From positions 1 to 61,603 of IMG/VR virus record IMGVR_UViG_3300034101_004648: 61,603 bases of DNA; one strand, given 5' to 3'. This DNA is from a virus. This document shows positions 31,971 to 39,603 of the stretch, in pieces; the first letter of the stretch is position 1; the number at the start of each line of letters is the position of its first letter. The translations under genes and the position numbers were made by a program. The notes under the pieces are model-generated. The model saw nothing but the letters and a program-made list of their open reading frames with translations, was not told the origin of the DNA and ran no database searches.

Positions 31971-31980
31971 CGGGAAAACT
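31971..31980 (+). promoter_or_regulatory. Late motif copy 5
   Basis: CGGGAAAACT-GCGGTAG immediately after the TGA of protein B; GGG 29 nt before TTG 32001. Confidence 0.75.
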
Positions 31981-32000
31981 GCGGTAGCACCGTCAGCACC

Positions 32001-32186
32001 TTGGCACGAAGATCCGCCCGCCGCACCTATGCCCGTGATGGCCGGGGCCGCTTCGCCTCGGCTGCACCACCACGCACGACGGGCGCCACGGCCTCCACTG
32101 CTCCCGCTGCTGGGAGCGCTTCACCCCCGAAGGGCGAGCCGATCGAGCAGCACGGCAAGCACGGTTCAGGGCCAAGCGAGCACTAA
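32001..32186 (+). CDS. Basic RDxxGRF-family protein C (short)
   Basis: 61 residues from TTG 32001, chosen because the late motif lies at the usual distance. Consists almost only of the shared N-terminal unit (RRTYARDGRGRFASAA) and a short Ser/Pro/Gly tail. Either a minimal family member or one that lost its C-terminal domain. Confidence 0.55.
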   Translation: MARRSARRTYARDGRGRFASAAPPRTTGATASTAPAAGSASPPKGEPIEQHGKHGSGPSEH

Positions 32187-32211
32187 TCAACCCATCAACA
32201 GAGGATTATTG

Positions 32212-32511
32212 ATGACAGCGAAATCACGGTTTTCCGTTTGCAAGCTTTTCCGTGATGGTGAAGTGATATGGCGAATGCGACTTGACTCGCTGTCGGGCCG
32301 GTCTTGCGGTTTTCAGCTTGCCACGCCAGCGGTAAATCTTAAGCGCAATAACCCTTATGAAAGATGGTGTGTTGCTCAGCAGTTATTGCAATGCCGCCGA
32401 TTACTCCGTGATCGCGTGCGGCAGCTTGACGCTGGACAGTCGGATCAAGAGCGGTCGTTGGCCCACTACACGCGAATGCGCAACCGGGCGGTATTGGATG
32501 GCCGATGGTGA
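32212..32511 (+). CDS. Small protein, unknown
   Basis: 99 residues from ATG 32212 with a purine-rich AGAGGA upstream. RFSVCKLFRDGEVIWRMRLDS at the start, then a helical basic part. AT-richer than its neighbours. Not recognised. Confidence 0.55.
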   Translation: MTAKSRFSVCKLFRDGEVIWRMRLDSLSGRSCGFQLATPAVNLKRNNPYERWCVAQQLLQCRRLLRDRVRQLDAGQSDQERSLAHYTRMRNRAVLDGRW

Positions 32512-32534
32512 TCCGACCGGCACCCCCTCCGTAG

Positions 32535-32544
32535 CGGGAAAACT
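32535..32544 (+). promoter_or_regulatory. Late motif copy 6
   Basis: CGGGAAAACT-CAGGTACGG, GGG 31 nt before ATG 32567. Confidence 0.75.
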
Positions 32545-32566
32545 CAGGTACGGCTTGAATGCCCCC

Positions 32567-32815
32567 ATGCCCGACCGCTCCCCCACGCTCCGCCTGTTCC
32601 AGGGCCTCAGCGTCGCCGTGCTCCGCCGCGATGGCCCGGCAGCGCGGCAGGGCCTACGGATGCTCACAGCCGTGGCCGATGACCCGGAGGGGGAGCAGAT
32701 CCTGCGGCTGCTGACCGCCAACCTGGACCCCGAGGGCCGGTACTGGCTGGGCACGCTCCATGGGGCCCGCAAGGGCCTGGAAGATCCGGCGGCGGGAAAA
32801 CTCAGGGCAGCCTGA
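32567..32815 (+). CDS. Small late protein, unknown
   Basis: 82 residues from ATG 32567 (motif spacing supports this start). Helical, LRLFQGLSVAVLRRDGPAAR, ending GKLRAA, which is encoded by the next late motif. Unknown; a head-completion role is possible from position. Confidence 0.55.
   Translation: MPDRSPTLRLFQGLSVAVLRRDGPAARQGLRMLTAVADDPEGEQILRLLTANLDPEGRYWLGTLHGARKGLEDPAAGKLRAA
32793..32802 (+). promoter_or_regulatory. Late motif copy 7
   Basis: CGGGAAAACT-CAGGGCAG inside the last codons of the 32567 gene; GGG 34 nt before ATG 32828. Confidence 0.72.
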
Positions 32816-32827
32816 CCCGCGCCGCCG

Positions 32828-33331
32828 ATGCTCGCCCCTGACCCCCTCTGGCGCCCCACGGCCACCAGCACGCGCAACGATCGGGACCTGATCAGGACTT
32901 ACATCGGCTGGCCCGCCACTGAGGGGAGCCTGGTGGAGTTGACCCAGCAGATGAACGCGGTCGCCACGCACAGCCCCAGCACCGTGACGCAGATCCAGGC
33001 GTGGCTGGACGAGATCGTGAACTTGGAGGAGATCCAAGCCGATGAGGTTGACGCGGGCACTGCTCACCTCGGAAACGCCGAGGAATACGAAGGCCCGATC
33101 CCCGGCACCTCGCCCACGCGGGATGAGCAGCTGAATCAGGCCGGCAAGCTGGCGTGGGACACCTCCCTCCTAAAGGCCCGCTACAAGTTCGGCGGCGGCG
33201 CCAGGGCCTCGGCACAGGGGCAGCGGGACGAGCGGACCCAAGCGCTGATCAACCGGATCGCCACGGCCCTCAACGCGCCCCGGATCGCCCCTCAGGGGAT
33301 GAGCGGCGCGGGGATGTTGCTGAGGAGCTGA
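32828..33331 (+). CDS. Probable head-tail connector-region protein
   Basis: 167 residues. The first 80 residues are helical (SLVELTQQMNAVATHSPSTVTQIQAWLDEIVNLE), and a C-terminal helix pair (ALINRIATALN) follows. Size and position between MuF and tail genes suit an adaptor, but I do not see a diagnostic motif. Confidence 0.5.
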   Translation: MLAPDPLWRPTATSTRNDRDLIRTYIGWPATEGSLVELTQQMNAVATHSPSTVTQIQAWLDEIVNLEEIQADEVDAGTAHLGNAEEYEGPIPGTSPTRDEQLNQAGKLAWDTSLLKARYKFGGGARASAQGQRDERTQALINRIATALNAPRIAPQGMSGAGMLLRS

Positions 33332-33386
33332 GCAGGGGCGCCATCGCCCGCCGCACCTCTGATCAGCACACCCTCACGGCAAACCC

Positions 33387-33725
33387 GTGTCTCACCACCA
33401 AATTGAAGGGTCCGAGCTTCTTTCCAAGCGTGTCACCAAGCATCGATTCAGGCGGGGAATTATTGAGGCGTGGGATGGTTGTTGCGCCTATTGCGGTTGC
33501 CAGCCTGACAAGATCACCCTCGATCATGTTGTCGCCAAGATAAACGGCGGCACAACGCAGCGATCCAACCTAATCCCGGCTTGCGCTCCCTGCAATGGCT
33601 CTAAGAATCACTGTGATGTGTGGCAGTGGTATCAATCACAGCCCTTTTATTGTGCTGATAGGTGGCTAAAAATAAGGGCTTGGTTGGCGTCGTCAGGTGC
33701 CCCGATGCTGGAGGCCTCCGCGTGA
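33387..33725 (+). CDS. HNH endonuclease
   Basis: 112 residues from GTG 33387. Zinc-binding CAYCGCQ, catalytic LDHVVAKINGG, NLIPACAPCNGSK: a complete HNH motif with both CxxC pairs. Could be a packaging-associated HNH, but terL is 7.5 kb away, so a free-standing (homing-type) nuclease is as likely. AT-richer than its neighbours. Confidence 0.85.
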   Translation: MSHHQIEGSELLSKRVTKHRFRRGIIEAWDGCCAYCGCQPDKITLDHVVAKINGGTTQRSNLIPACAPCNGSKNHCDVWQWYQSQPFYCADRWLKIRAWLASSGAPMLEASA

Positions 33726-33752
33726 GCGGCGTGCGTGGCTTGGCGGATCCAG

Positions 33753-33762
33753 CGGGAAAACT
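33753..33762 (+). promoter_or_regulatory. Late motif copy 8
   Basis: CGGGAAAACT-GCGGGCAG, GGG 30 nt before ATG 33784. Confidence 0.75.
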
Positions 33763-33783
33763 GCGGGCAGCTGCTCACAAACC

Positions 33784-33903
33784 ATGCCAGCAGGTGGAAT
33801 GCCTTACTTCGGCGGGATGCCCGGTAAGCCCAAGGCCGGCAAGAAGGCCGCCAAGTCCAAGGCGAAACCCAAGGGCGGGAAGAAGGCCAAGCCGATGAAG
33901 TGA
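33784..33903 (+). CDS. 39-residue Lys/Gly-rich peptide
   Basis: MPAGGMPYFGGMPGKPKAGK and then alternating Lys/Ala/Gly/Pro. About 14 lysines and no acidic residues, so it is histone-tail-like. The motif 30 nt upstream fixes this start. A small DNA-condensing head protein is the simplest guess. Confidence 0.6.
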   Translation: MPAGGMPYFGGMPGKPKAGKKAAKSKAKPKGGKKAKPMK

Positions 33904-33914
33904 GCCCAGGACCA

Positions 33915-33924
33915 CGGGAAAACT
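33915..33924 (+). promoter_or_regulatory. Late motif copy 9
   Basis: CGGGAAAACT-GCGAGCAGTAG, GGG 31 nt before ATG 33947. Confidence 0.77.
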
Positions 33925-33946
33925 GCGAGCAGTAGACCCCGATCCC

Positions 33947-35299
33947 ATGGCCCGCGGCGGCAGCAGAGGCAGACGCACCAGCTACGTGCGCGACAACGGC
34001 GGGCGCTTTGCCTCGACCCCCGGCGGCGGACCGCCCAAGCGCAGCACGCCGGCCACCAGGCGAGCGGCCAGGCCCAAGGTCACCGGTGGCACCCTCGGGG
34101 CCCGTGGGAGCCTCCGCCGCAGCCGCACCAAGCTGGCCGGCAAGGATCCCGCCGATCGCAGCCTGAGGGGATCGCTCAGCCTGCGTGCTCAGAAGGGGGC
34201 CGTCACCAGGGGCGCCAACCGGCTCGGGAAGGCGCGGGCGGCCTCCACGGTGCGGATGGCTGGGAAGGGGCCAGCGGGGGTGATTCGGAAGGGCGGGAAG
34301 GGGGCGGCCAAGCCTGTGGCGGCGGCCAAGTCGTCGGTGAGGGTGATTCGCCCCAATCGCCCCGCAATGCGGCCAGGGCCCACAGCCGATCGCGGCAAGA
34401 TCAGCGAGTACGTGGGCGCGGTGAGAGGGGCCCGGCGGCGGCTCAGCAGCGCCAAGCCAGGCACTGCCAACGCAGCCGAGGCAAAGCAAGGCCTCAAGGA
34501 CAGCCGGCAGGCACTGAGCCGCCGCATCCAGCGGGAGCGGGGCGCTCGCCGTGGCCTGAGGCCAGCCACTTCCCAGCAGGTTCTGACCAGCACGGTTCCG
34601 GCGCCTCCGGCGAGGCGTATGAAGGCCGCACGGCCGGCGGGGACGGTGGTGAAGCCGAAGGGGTTGAAGGTGGGGGCGATTGCGGAGAGGAAGGGGGCGA
34701 AGGCTGCTGCGGCCAAGCCCGGCAAGGCCAAGGCGGCGTCAGCGCCAAAGATCAACGGCAAAGAGTGGACCTCCTTGAGCCGTCTCCGGGGAGCGGTTCC
34801 ATTTGATCGAGGGAGAGGGCAGACCGGGTACTTTATCCCTGGTTCATCCTTGACTCCTGCAAAGCGAAATAAGCTAGGGCTAGGCGCATTTAAGTCGGAA
34901 GTTAGTGGAGGCAACTTCACCGCGCAAAGGCACACTCAAGGAAGTCAAGAGGGCTGGATTATCAGCCCAAGAACCCAGCGCGGCGAGACTCCTATTCAGA
35001 TTCAGCGGGCCAAGTCATCCAAGAAACCGAAAACAGCAGACGACTTGCTGACACAGGCAACACGAATTGAGGCCGTGGGTCGTCGTATGTCTCGGGCCGC
35101 CCGCACAGGCTTCAGGGATCGTCAGATTGAGGCCAGGGCCGTGCGTGCAGCAAAGGCGGCGAGGCAACGGGCCTTTGACATGCAAAAGCCACCATCCAAG
35201 GCCGAGCTGAAAAGACAGGAGCAACGGCTCAATTCACCGACCACCGCAGGGCTAAACGCTCGCATTGCGCGTGACTACGCCGCGAGAGGCCGCCGCTAA
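33947..35299 (+). CDS. Basic RDxxGRF-family protein D
   Basis: 450 residues. Shared N-terminus (RRTSYVRDNGGRFASTPGGGP) and AGTVVKPKGLKVGAIAER near residue 227, with Arg/Ala-rich segments in between. The C-terminal part after residue 265 (GKEWTSLSRLRGAVPFDRG, GYFIPGSSL) is unlike the other family members and AT-richer; I do not recognise it. Followed directly by the connector genes. Confidence 0.65.
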   Translation: MARGGSRGRRTSYVRDNGGRFASTPGGGPPKRSTPATRRAARPKVTGGTLGARGSLRRSRTKLAGKDPADRSLRGSLSLRAQKGAVTRGANRLGKARAASTVRMAGKGPAGVIRKGGKGAAKPVAAAKSSVRVIRPNRPAMRPGPTADRGKISEYVGAVRGARRRLSSAKPGTANAAEAKQGLKDSRQALSRRIQRERGARRGLRPATSQQVLTSTVPAPPARRMKAARPAGTVVKPKGLKVGAIAERKGAKAAAAKPGKAKAASAPKINGKEWTSLSRLRGAVPFDRGRGQTGYFIPGSSLTPAKRNKLGLGAFKSEVSGGNFTAQRHTQGSQEGWIISPRTQRGETPIQIQRAKSSKKPKTADDLLTQATRIEAVGRRMSRAARTGFRDRQIEARAVRAAKAARQRAFDMQKPPSKAELKRQEQRLNSPTTAGLNARIARDYAARGRR

Positions 35300-35302
35300 C
35301 CC

Positions 35303-35773
35303 ATGCCCACCCCCTTCGCCCCCTTTGCAAACCTCCGCCTCCTCTGGCGGCGCCCCACCGCAGCGGCTACCAGCCTGCGGGAGGGGCTGCAGCGGGCCAC
35401 TGATCTGGTGGTGATCGAGGCCTTTGCTGAGGCCCAGGACCCCGGCGGCGAGCGGGAGAGTGGCGGGCGATCCATCGGCTCGGGCGGCATCGAGGGCAAC
35501 ATCACTCGCTGGGCCGTGGTGCCATCCGGCGCCAACTGGCTGGACGAGGGGGGCGCCTGGAGTTGGACCGATACCGGCCTCAGGCCCACGGGGCTCCCCC
35601 GCGGCGAGAAGCTGGAGGCGTTCATGGGCGATCTCTCAATCCTGCCGGCCACCACCGAGTCGGAGCGCGGCTGGGTCACGATCGCCACCCTCTCGGGCGT
35701 CGGCGGCATTGATGCCCTGATCCGCGTTGAAGCCGGCGACGAGTTCACCGGCACCTTTGCGGCGGGGCGATGA
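35303..35773 (+). CDS. Probable head-tail joining protein
   Basis: 156 residues, beta-rich (RWAVVPSGANWLDEGGAWSW, GWVTIATLSGVGGIDAL). Coupled to protein D (3-base gap) and to the next gene (ATGA). Position before the gp10-like protein fits a stopper or connector; family not certain. Confidence 0.55.
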   Translation: MPTPFAPFANLRLLWRRPTAAATSLREGLQRATDLVVIEAFAEAQDPGGERESGGRSIGSGGIEGNITRWAVVPSGANWLDEGGAWSWTDTGLRPTGLPRGEKLEAFMGDLSILPATTESERGWVTIATLSGVGGIDALIRVEAGDEFTGTFAAGR

Positions 35774-36270
35774 GGGTCAGCACCAGGGCCACGGTGCGCG
35801 TGAACCCGGCCACCCTCACCAGGGCGCAGCGGGCATCAGAGGCGGCGGCGCGAGTGGTGTTCCCCGAGCTGAACAGCGCCTTTCAGGATGCGTTGGGCAC
35901 CAAGGCATGGGATTGGCCACGGGTGACCATGCGCGGGGGCGCCTTCCGCCGCGATGGCAGCCGCACCAGGGGCCGCCCGGTGGGATCGCCCCGGAACATC
36001 GTGGACCTCGGCACCCTGCGGGCCAGCAACTCCTTCCAGATCAGCGGCAACCTCTGCACCTTCAGGTGGGCCGTGGGCTACGCCACGGCGGTTCACTACG
36101 GCGCGAACATCCATCCCTGGGGCGACAGGACCCGCCCCCTCGTGAACCTGCCCGCCCGGCCCTGGACTTCGGCGGTGATCGGGACCATCAAAGTTCCCGG
36201 CATCGAGCCCTATGACTATCGGGCCCAATACCGGGCATCATTCATCCAAGCCTTCCGCAGCCTGAAATGA
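35770..36270 (+). CDS. HK97 gp10-like tail completion protein
   Basis: 166 residues, positively charged N-terminal helix and the late pattern YATAVHYGANIH, then ARPWTSAVI, matching the neck/tail-completion family (VHYG...ARPF/W). Bridges head connector and tail. ATGA overlaps both sides. Confidence 0.65.
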   Translation: MRVSTRATVRVNPATLTRAQRASEAAARVVFPELNSAFQDALGTKAWDWPRVTMRGGAFRRDGSRTRGRPVGSPRNIVDLGTLRASNSFQISGNLCTFRWAVGYATAVHYGANIHPWGDRTRPLVNLPARPWTSAVIGTIKVPGIEPYDYRAQYRASFIQAFRSLK

Positions 36271-37094
36271 CCTTTGATCTCCTCCCCTGGGAAACCGCCC
36301 CCCAGGCCCCCGAGCAGGCCACCGCCACGATCGAGTGGAACGGCGGGGAAATGACCATCCCCCGGCTGGGCTACCTCACTGTGGACGAGATGCAGGGGAT
36401 CCGGGAGATTGACCCACAGAACGCCCTTTATCGCCTGATCACCGCCGCTGCGGTGGAGCTGGCTCATGCCATGCAAGCGGATGCAGATCGGATCGCGGAG
36501 CACCCTGGAGTGCAGGCGCGAGCCCTGGAGTTCCCCGCCCACCGCTGCTATGGCCTGCTCACCCGCCTGCTGGCCCAGGAGCAGGGCGCCCGCATCGGCC
36601 GGATGAGCCCCGAGGAAGAGGCGGTGCAGGTGCTTTACGCCGGGATCATCGCCCCCTTTCTGGTGGAAGCCAGGGCCATCACCAACCGTGTCGTGATCCG
36701 GTCCGTCACCGTGATCCTGAACCGGATCAAGCCCGCCTGGACCGACGAGCAGACCCGCAGGCTCCCCGCCCCCCTGCTGGGGATCCTCCACGCCTTTGAG
36801 CAGGAGGAGGAGCGGGCCGGCGCTGGTCTGCAGCAGGACCCGGCGGCTGAGATGCGGGCGCTGGAGGAGGCGCTGGGAAAGTTGCAGGAGGTGGCCGGCT
36901 CGACTGCGACCGACCCGACTGGGCCCGAGCCTTCTGGGATTGCCGCAGATTCTGGCCCGGAGCCCCTGAGTTCAGCCGCGAGCGATTCGGGAAGCTCCCC
37001 GCCGGCTATGTCCTCCAGGCCCTCCAGGCGGGCCACGCCGCCGAACGCGAAAGGCTTCACCGGGAAGAGAAAGGCGTCGCCCAAATCGCCCTGA
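36267..37094 (+). CDS. Tail assembly chaperone (short, gpG-like)
   Basis: 275 residues in the zero frame. The first 205 residues are shared with a frameshift product. The helical domain (MTIPRLGYLTVDEMQGIREI, NRVVIRSVTVILNRIKPAW) is followed, beyond the slippery site, by a low-complexity Ser/Pro/Ala tail that looks non-natural and probably reflects the need to keep an overlapping frame. It would assist tape-measure folding and tail-tube assembly. Confidence 0.7.
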   Translation: MTFDLLPWETAPQAPEQATATIEWNGGEMTIPRLGYLTVDEMQGIREIDPQNALYRLITAAAVELAHAMQADADRIAEHPGVQARALEFPAHRCYGLLTRLLAQEQGARIGRMSPEEEAVQVLYAGIIAPFLVEARAITNRVVIRSVTVILNRIKPAWTDEQTRRLPAPLLGILHAFEQEEERAGAGLQQDPAAEMRALEEALGKLQEVAGSTATDPTGPEPSGIAADSGPEPLSSAASDSGSSPPAMSSRPSRRATPPNAKGFTGKRKASPKSP

Positions 37095-37555
37095 TCCTCG
37101 CCGAGACCAACCGCAATCGCGAAGCCCAGCCCGAGCCCTACAGCCTCCGGGACTTCTGCTTCTGGGTGGAGGTGGCCGAGAAGCCGCGCCCCCCGAGCGA
37201 GGCCGGCGCCGCCCTGCTGGAGCTGCTGGAGCGCAACCTCCTGCCGGGGTTCGTGCTCGACGGCCCATGGCTGGCCGATCTGGAGGCCCAGGGCCGAGGC
37301 GTCGCCCCACCGCCGCGGCTGTGTTGGGCGGCCGAGGATGTGATCCTCCTGGCCCCCTATCGGGTGGATGCAGGCCACTGGGGCGGGTTCCTCGTGGCCC
37401 AGGCCAGTGCCGCGGGCCGGGTGCGGGAGTTCGCCTCTGAGGTCGGCGAGGTCGTGGCCCTGCGGGTGCCCACCGATGCGGTGCCGGGGCGATCGTTTGC
37501 CGCTGCCCAGGCCGGCGCGGTGCTGGTGCTGGCGAGCCGGGAAAACTCCAGGTAG
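36267..37555 (+). CDS. Tail assembly chaperone, -1 frameshift product (gpGT-like)
   Basis: A -1 shift at 36881 joins residues 1-205 to 224 further residues that read as convincing protein (FGKLPAGYVLQALQAGHAAE, LILAETNRN, SLRDFCFWVEVAEKP, ALLELLERNLLPGF). Without the shift this second frame has no good start. Expected product is 429 residues. The arrangement copies lambda G/GT. Confidence 0.75.
36875..36881 (+). promoter_or_regulatory. Slippery heptamer GGGAAAG for -1 frameshift
   Basis: Reads G GGA AAG in the zero frame, the same heptamer used by lambda G-T. Slipping one base back continues into the 36881-37555 frame. Confidence 0.85.
37538..37547 (+). promoter_or_regulatory. Late motif copy 10
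   Basis: CGGGAAAACT-CCAGGTAG in the last codons of the GT frame, GGG 35 nt before ATG 37574. Confidence 0.74.
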
Positions 37556-37573
37556 AGAAACCACCCCCTGGCC

Positions 37574-38440
37574 ATGTCCTCGACCGTTGATTACGCCGCC
37601 GCGCTGGATATCCAGCATTTCATCGTCCCAATGCGACTCGCATCCGTGGCACTGGAAGATGCTGCTGCCGCCGCCGCCAACAACGGTGCGAACCTCAGCG
37701 CCTGGCTGAACACCGCCAACGCGATCAGCGGCGCCGCCACCGTGAGCACCAGTGGGGAGGCCTCCACCTTCCAGCTGAGCGTGAACGGCGTGGTCCTCAC
37801 AGTCAGCAATGCGGCGCTCGCCGCCAACGTGGTGACCCTGACCCTCAACGCCGCTGCTGGCGTGCTCGTGGGTGATCGGATCACCGTGGCCGCCCTTCCG
37901 AGCTCCTTCGCGAGCTGTAACGGCACCTTCACCGTGACGGGGGTTACCACCGCCTCCCCCTTCACCGTGAGCTATGCCCTCACCGGCGCCAACATCACCT
38001 CAGCCGCCGTTGCCGCTGGCACCGTGACCACGGGCCTCTACCCCTTGGATGGAACCGGCAAGCCGATCCAGCTCCTCAACGTCACCGGCGCCCCCCTCTC
38101 GACGCAGGAACAGGACGAGAAAGTTCTCACGCACGATCAGGTAACCCGCGGCGCTTCAATCTCTATCGGAATCAATACCGACTCCAGCATCGCCTTTAAG
38201 GGTATGACCGTGCATAAATCGGTCGATCACAAGATCATGGAGGTGATCCGACAGCTGGGTGTTGCTGAGAAGCTCGCCGTTAAGTATCTGCGGGTCGGGC
38301 CTGGTGGCACCACTGAGAAGAAGCTCTGCTACGGCCGGATCACTTCCAAGCAGGAGGAGGGCGATGCAGGCGCTCTGGTGAAGTACGGCGCCAGCCTGAT
38401 GGTGCTGGGCCAGGTTCACACCATCTACGACAACGCCTGA
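37574..38440 (+). CDS. Major tail tube protein
   Basis: 288 residues. Ends with a tail-tube-like beta domain (KSVDHKIMEVIRQLGVAEKL, YGRITSKQEEGDAGALVKYGASLMVLGQ). Residues about 65-155 are an inserted beta module (VVTLTLNAAAGVLVGDRITV, NGTFTVTGVTTASPFTVSYA, ITSAAVAAGTV) that also occurs in the capsid decoration-type protein at 57527, so it is probably a surface-exposed accessory domain. High expression is suggested by its own late motif. Confidence 0.7.
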   Translation: MSSTVDYAAALDIQHFIVPMRLASVALEDAAAAAANNGANLSAWLNTANAISGAATVSTSGEASTFQLSVNGVVLTVSNAALAANVVTLTLNAAAGVLVGDRITVAALPSSFASCNGTFTVTGVTTASPFTVSYALTGANITSAAVAAGTVTTGLYPLDGTGKPIQLLNVTGAPLSTQEQDEKVLTHDQVTRGASISIGINTDSSIAFKGMTVHKSVDHKIMEVIRQLGVAEKLAVKYLRVGPGGTTEKKLCYGRITSKQEEGDAGALVKYGASLMVLGQVHTIYDNA

Positions 38441-38441
38441 A

Positions 38442-38612
38442 GTGGATATTGACGGTCAGGTGCATTTGGTGGTCTCAGACAGCCGGCCAGGGCAGCGCCT
38501 GTGGCGCGTCTGCTCCGGTGGCTCCTGCCTGGTGCATCGGAGCCTCGGGGTGGTGATGGGGCACTACCGGGCGCTGCTGATCAGCCAGGGGCGAGAGGTT
38601 GGCGAGGGGTGA
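38442..38612 (+). CDS. Small protein after tail tube
   Basis: 56 residues from GTG 38442, just after the tail tube stop. HLVVSDSRPGQRLWRVCSGG then a helical end. A terminator follows at 38618. Not recognised. Confidence 0.5.
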   Translation: MDIDGQVHLVVSDSRPGQRLWRVCSGGSCLVHRSLGVVMGHYRALLISQGREVGEG

Positions 38613-38617
38613 GCATG

Positions 38618-38651
38618 AAAAAGCCCAGGGGTTCTGACTCCCCTGGGCCTT
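38618..38651. terminator. Bidirectional terminator
   Basis: GCCCAGGGG, 8-nt loop, CCCCTGGGC. On the minus strand it is followed by TTTTT (strong); on the + strand by CTTGTTG (weaker). It separates the tail tube unit from the antisense cassette. Confidence 0.85.
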
Positions 38652-38664
38652 GTTGAAGCATCCC

Positions 38665-38691
38665 GCAGTAGTCTAGGTCAGGACAGGGGCG
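38665..38691 (-). repeat. Antisense-cassette repeat, copy 1
   Basis: On the minus strand CGCCCCTGTCC-TGA-CC-TAGACTACTGC; closely matches the elements upstream of the 38935 and 39285 starts. This copy covers the last codons of the 38678 gene, as if left by a duplication. Confidence 0.6.
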
Positions 38692-38935
38692 GCACAAAGG
38701 GCCACCCCTCTTTCGGCGCCTGCAGCCCCTTCCTCAGTAGACCCTCCGCCAGCTCGTCAACGGTGACCCCCTGCAAGGCGGCCATCGCCTCCAGCCGCTC
38801 CACCGCGTCAGGGTCGATGTCTACCAGGACCTCGGTCATGGGGGCCGCCTTGATCCACAGGCTGTAGAACCAGGCACCGCAGGCGAAGGCCTGCAGCACT
38901 ATCAGGGTGAGCGCGATGGCCTTGAGGGTGTCCAT
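38678..38935 (-). CDS. Membrane-anchored ribbon-helix-helix-like protein
   Basis: 85 residues: N-terminal membrane span (AIALTLIVLQAFACGAWFYSL), then VDIDPDAVERLEAMAALQG-VTVDELAEGLLRKGL, which has the strand-helix-helix pattern of Arc/MetJ regulators. A membrane-bound RHH is unusual. Own repeat-associated promoter region upstream. Confidence 0.6.
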   Translation of the reverse strand: MDTLKAIALTLIVLQAFACGAWFYSLWIKAAPMTEVLVDIDPDAVERLEAMAALQGVTVDELAEGLLRKGLQAPKEGWPFVPPLS

Positions 38936-38966
38936 GTGTGATCGGGAATTGGGTGGTGATTCAGAA

Positions 38967-38990
38967 GCAGTCTAAATCTGGACAGGGGCG
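38967..38990 (-). repeat. Antisense-cassette repeat, copy 2
   Basis: Minus-strand CGCCCCTGTCCAGATTTAG followed by ACTGC, 32 nt upstream of the 38935 start. Contains the CCTGTCCAGA core. Confidence 0.65.
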
Positions 38991-39000
38991 CGGCCATGTA

Positions 39001-39285
39001 TCAAGAGGCCTTCCTGATCTGCATCACAAGGTCAAGAGGCCTGAGGTTCCTGCCATGGTGAGCGACAAGCTCAATGCGCCATTCTGTGCCGCAGTCCTGG
39101 CAGCGCAGGGGGATGGCCAGGCATTCGGCCAAGATGGTTCCTTCTGTTTGCCCGGTTTTAATGGGTGTCATCATTGCGACAGAGCTACTGACGCAGTGCG
39201 GGCAGCTGATCACCTGTGCCGTGCATTCGTCAACCTCAACGGCGTACGGTGCGAGGGTGGCATCAGGGGCAAGCGCGGTAGGCAT
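39001..39285 (-). CDS. Zinc-ribbon protein
   Basis: 94 residues from ATG 39285. CPHCVSS and CQDCGTEW give two CxxC pairs about 32 residues apart, a zinc ribbon; a third Cys-containing segment (ECLAIPLRC) lies between. Likely nucleic-acid binding. Single-gene unit in the antisense cassette. Confidence 0.6.
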   Translation of the reverse strand: MPTALAPDATLAPYAVEVDECTAQVISCPHCVSSSVAMMTPIKTGQTEGTILAECLAIPLRCQDCGTEWRIELVAHHGRNLRPLDLVMQIRKAS

Positions 39286-39320
39286 GGAGTCGCTGGCTGT
39301 GAATGACCTTGGTAGCTTAT

Positions 39321-39346
39321 CTAAATCCAAGTCTGGACAGGGGCGC
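39321..39346 (-). repeat. Antisense-cassette repeat, copy 3
   Basis: Minus-strand GCGCCCCTGTCCAGAC, then TTGGATTTAG. It is 36 nt upstream of the 39285 start and shares the same core and spacing logic as copy 2. Confidence 0.65.
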
Positions 39347-39512
39347 TGCAGCATTACAGCATCAGGTTTCGCACCAGCTCGACTGGGGTAACCTGCGGCA
39401 GTCCGGGTTGGCCCGAATACAACACCAGTCCCTGACTGGGAATTACGGCAGGGGTGGGGGGTTTGTAGTGGCCTCCCTGAAACCTCATCCAACGACCCGG
39501 CGTAACAATCGC

Positions 39513-39543
39513 TTGACAAAACGCGGGCGATTAGCCCTACGCT
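39513..39543 (+). promoter_or_regulatory. Promoter candidate for the KilA-N gene
   Basis: Consensus -35 TTGACA, a 19-nt spacer and TACGCT. A GGGC/GCCC inverted repeat lies in the spacer. This is the best sigma-70-like -35 seen in the window, but the spacer is long. The interval 39286-39603 otherwise holds only the repeat copy and this control region. Confidence 0.45.
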
Positions 39544-39581
39544 TTGAGGACCTTGGCAGGGATGCCAGGGGCTCACTACTT

Positions 39582-39596
39582 CCCGCTTCGAGCGGG
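39582..39596 (+). promoter_or_regulatory. Hairpin over the KilA-N translation start region
   Basis: CCCGC-TTCGA-GCGGG ends 7 nt before the ATG at 39604. It could mask ribosome binding or act as an operator. Confidence 0.5.
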
Positions 39597-39603
39597 ATAA
39601 CCC

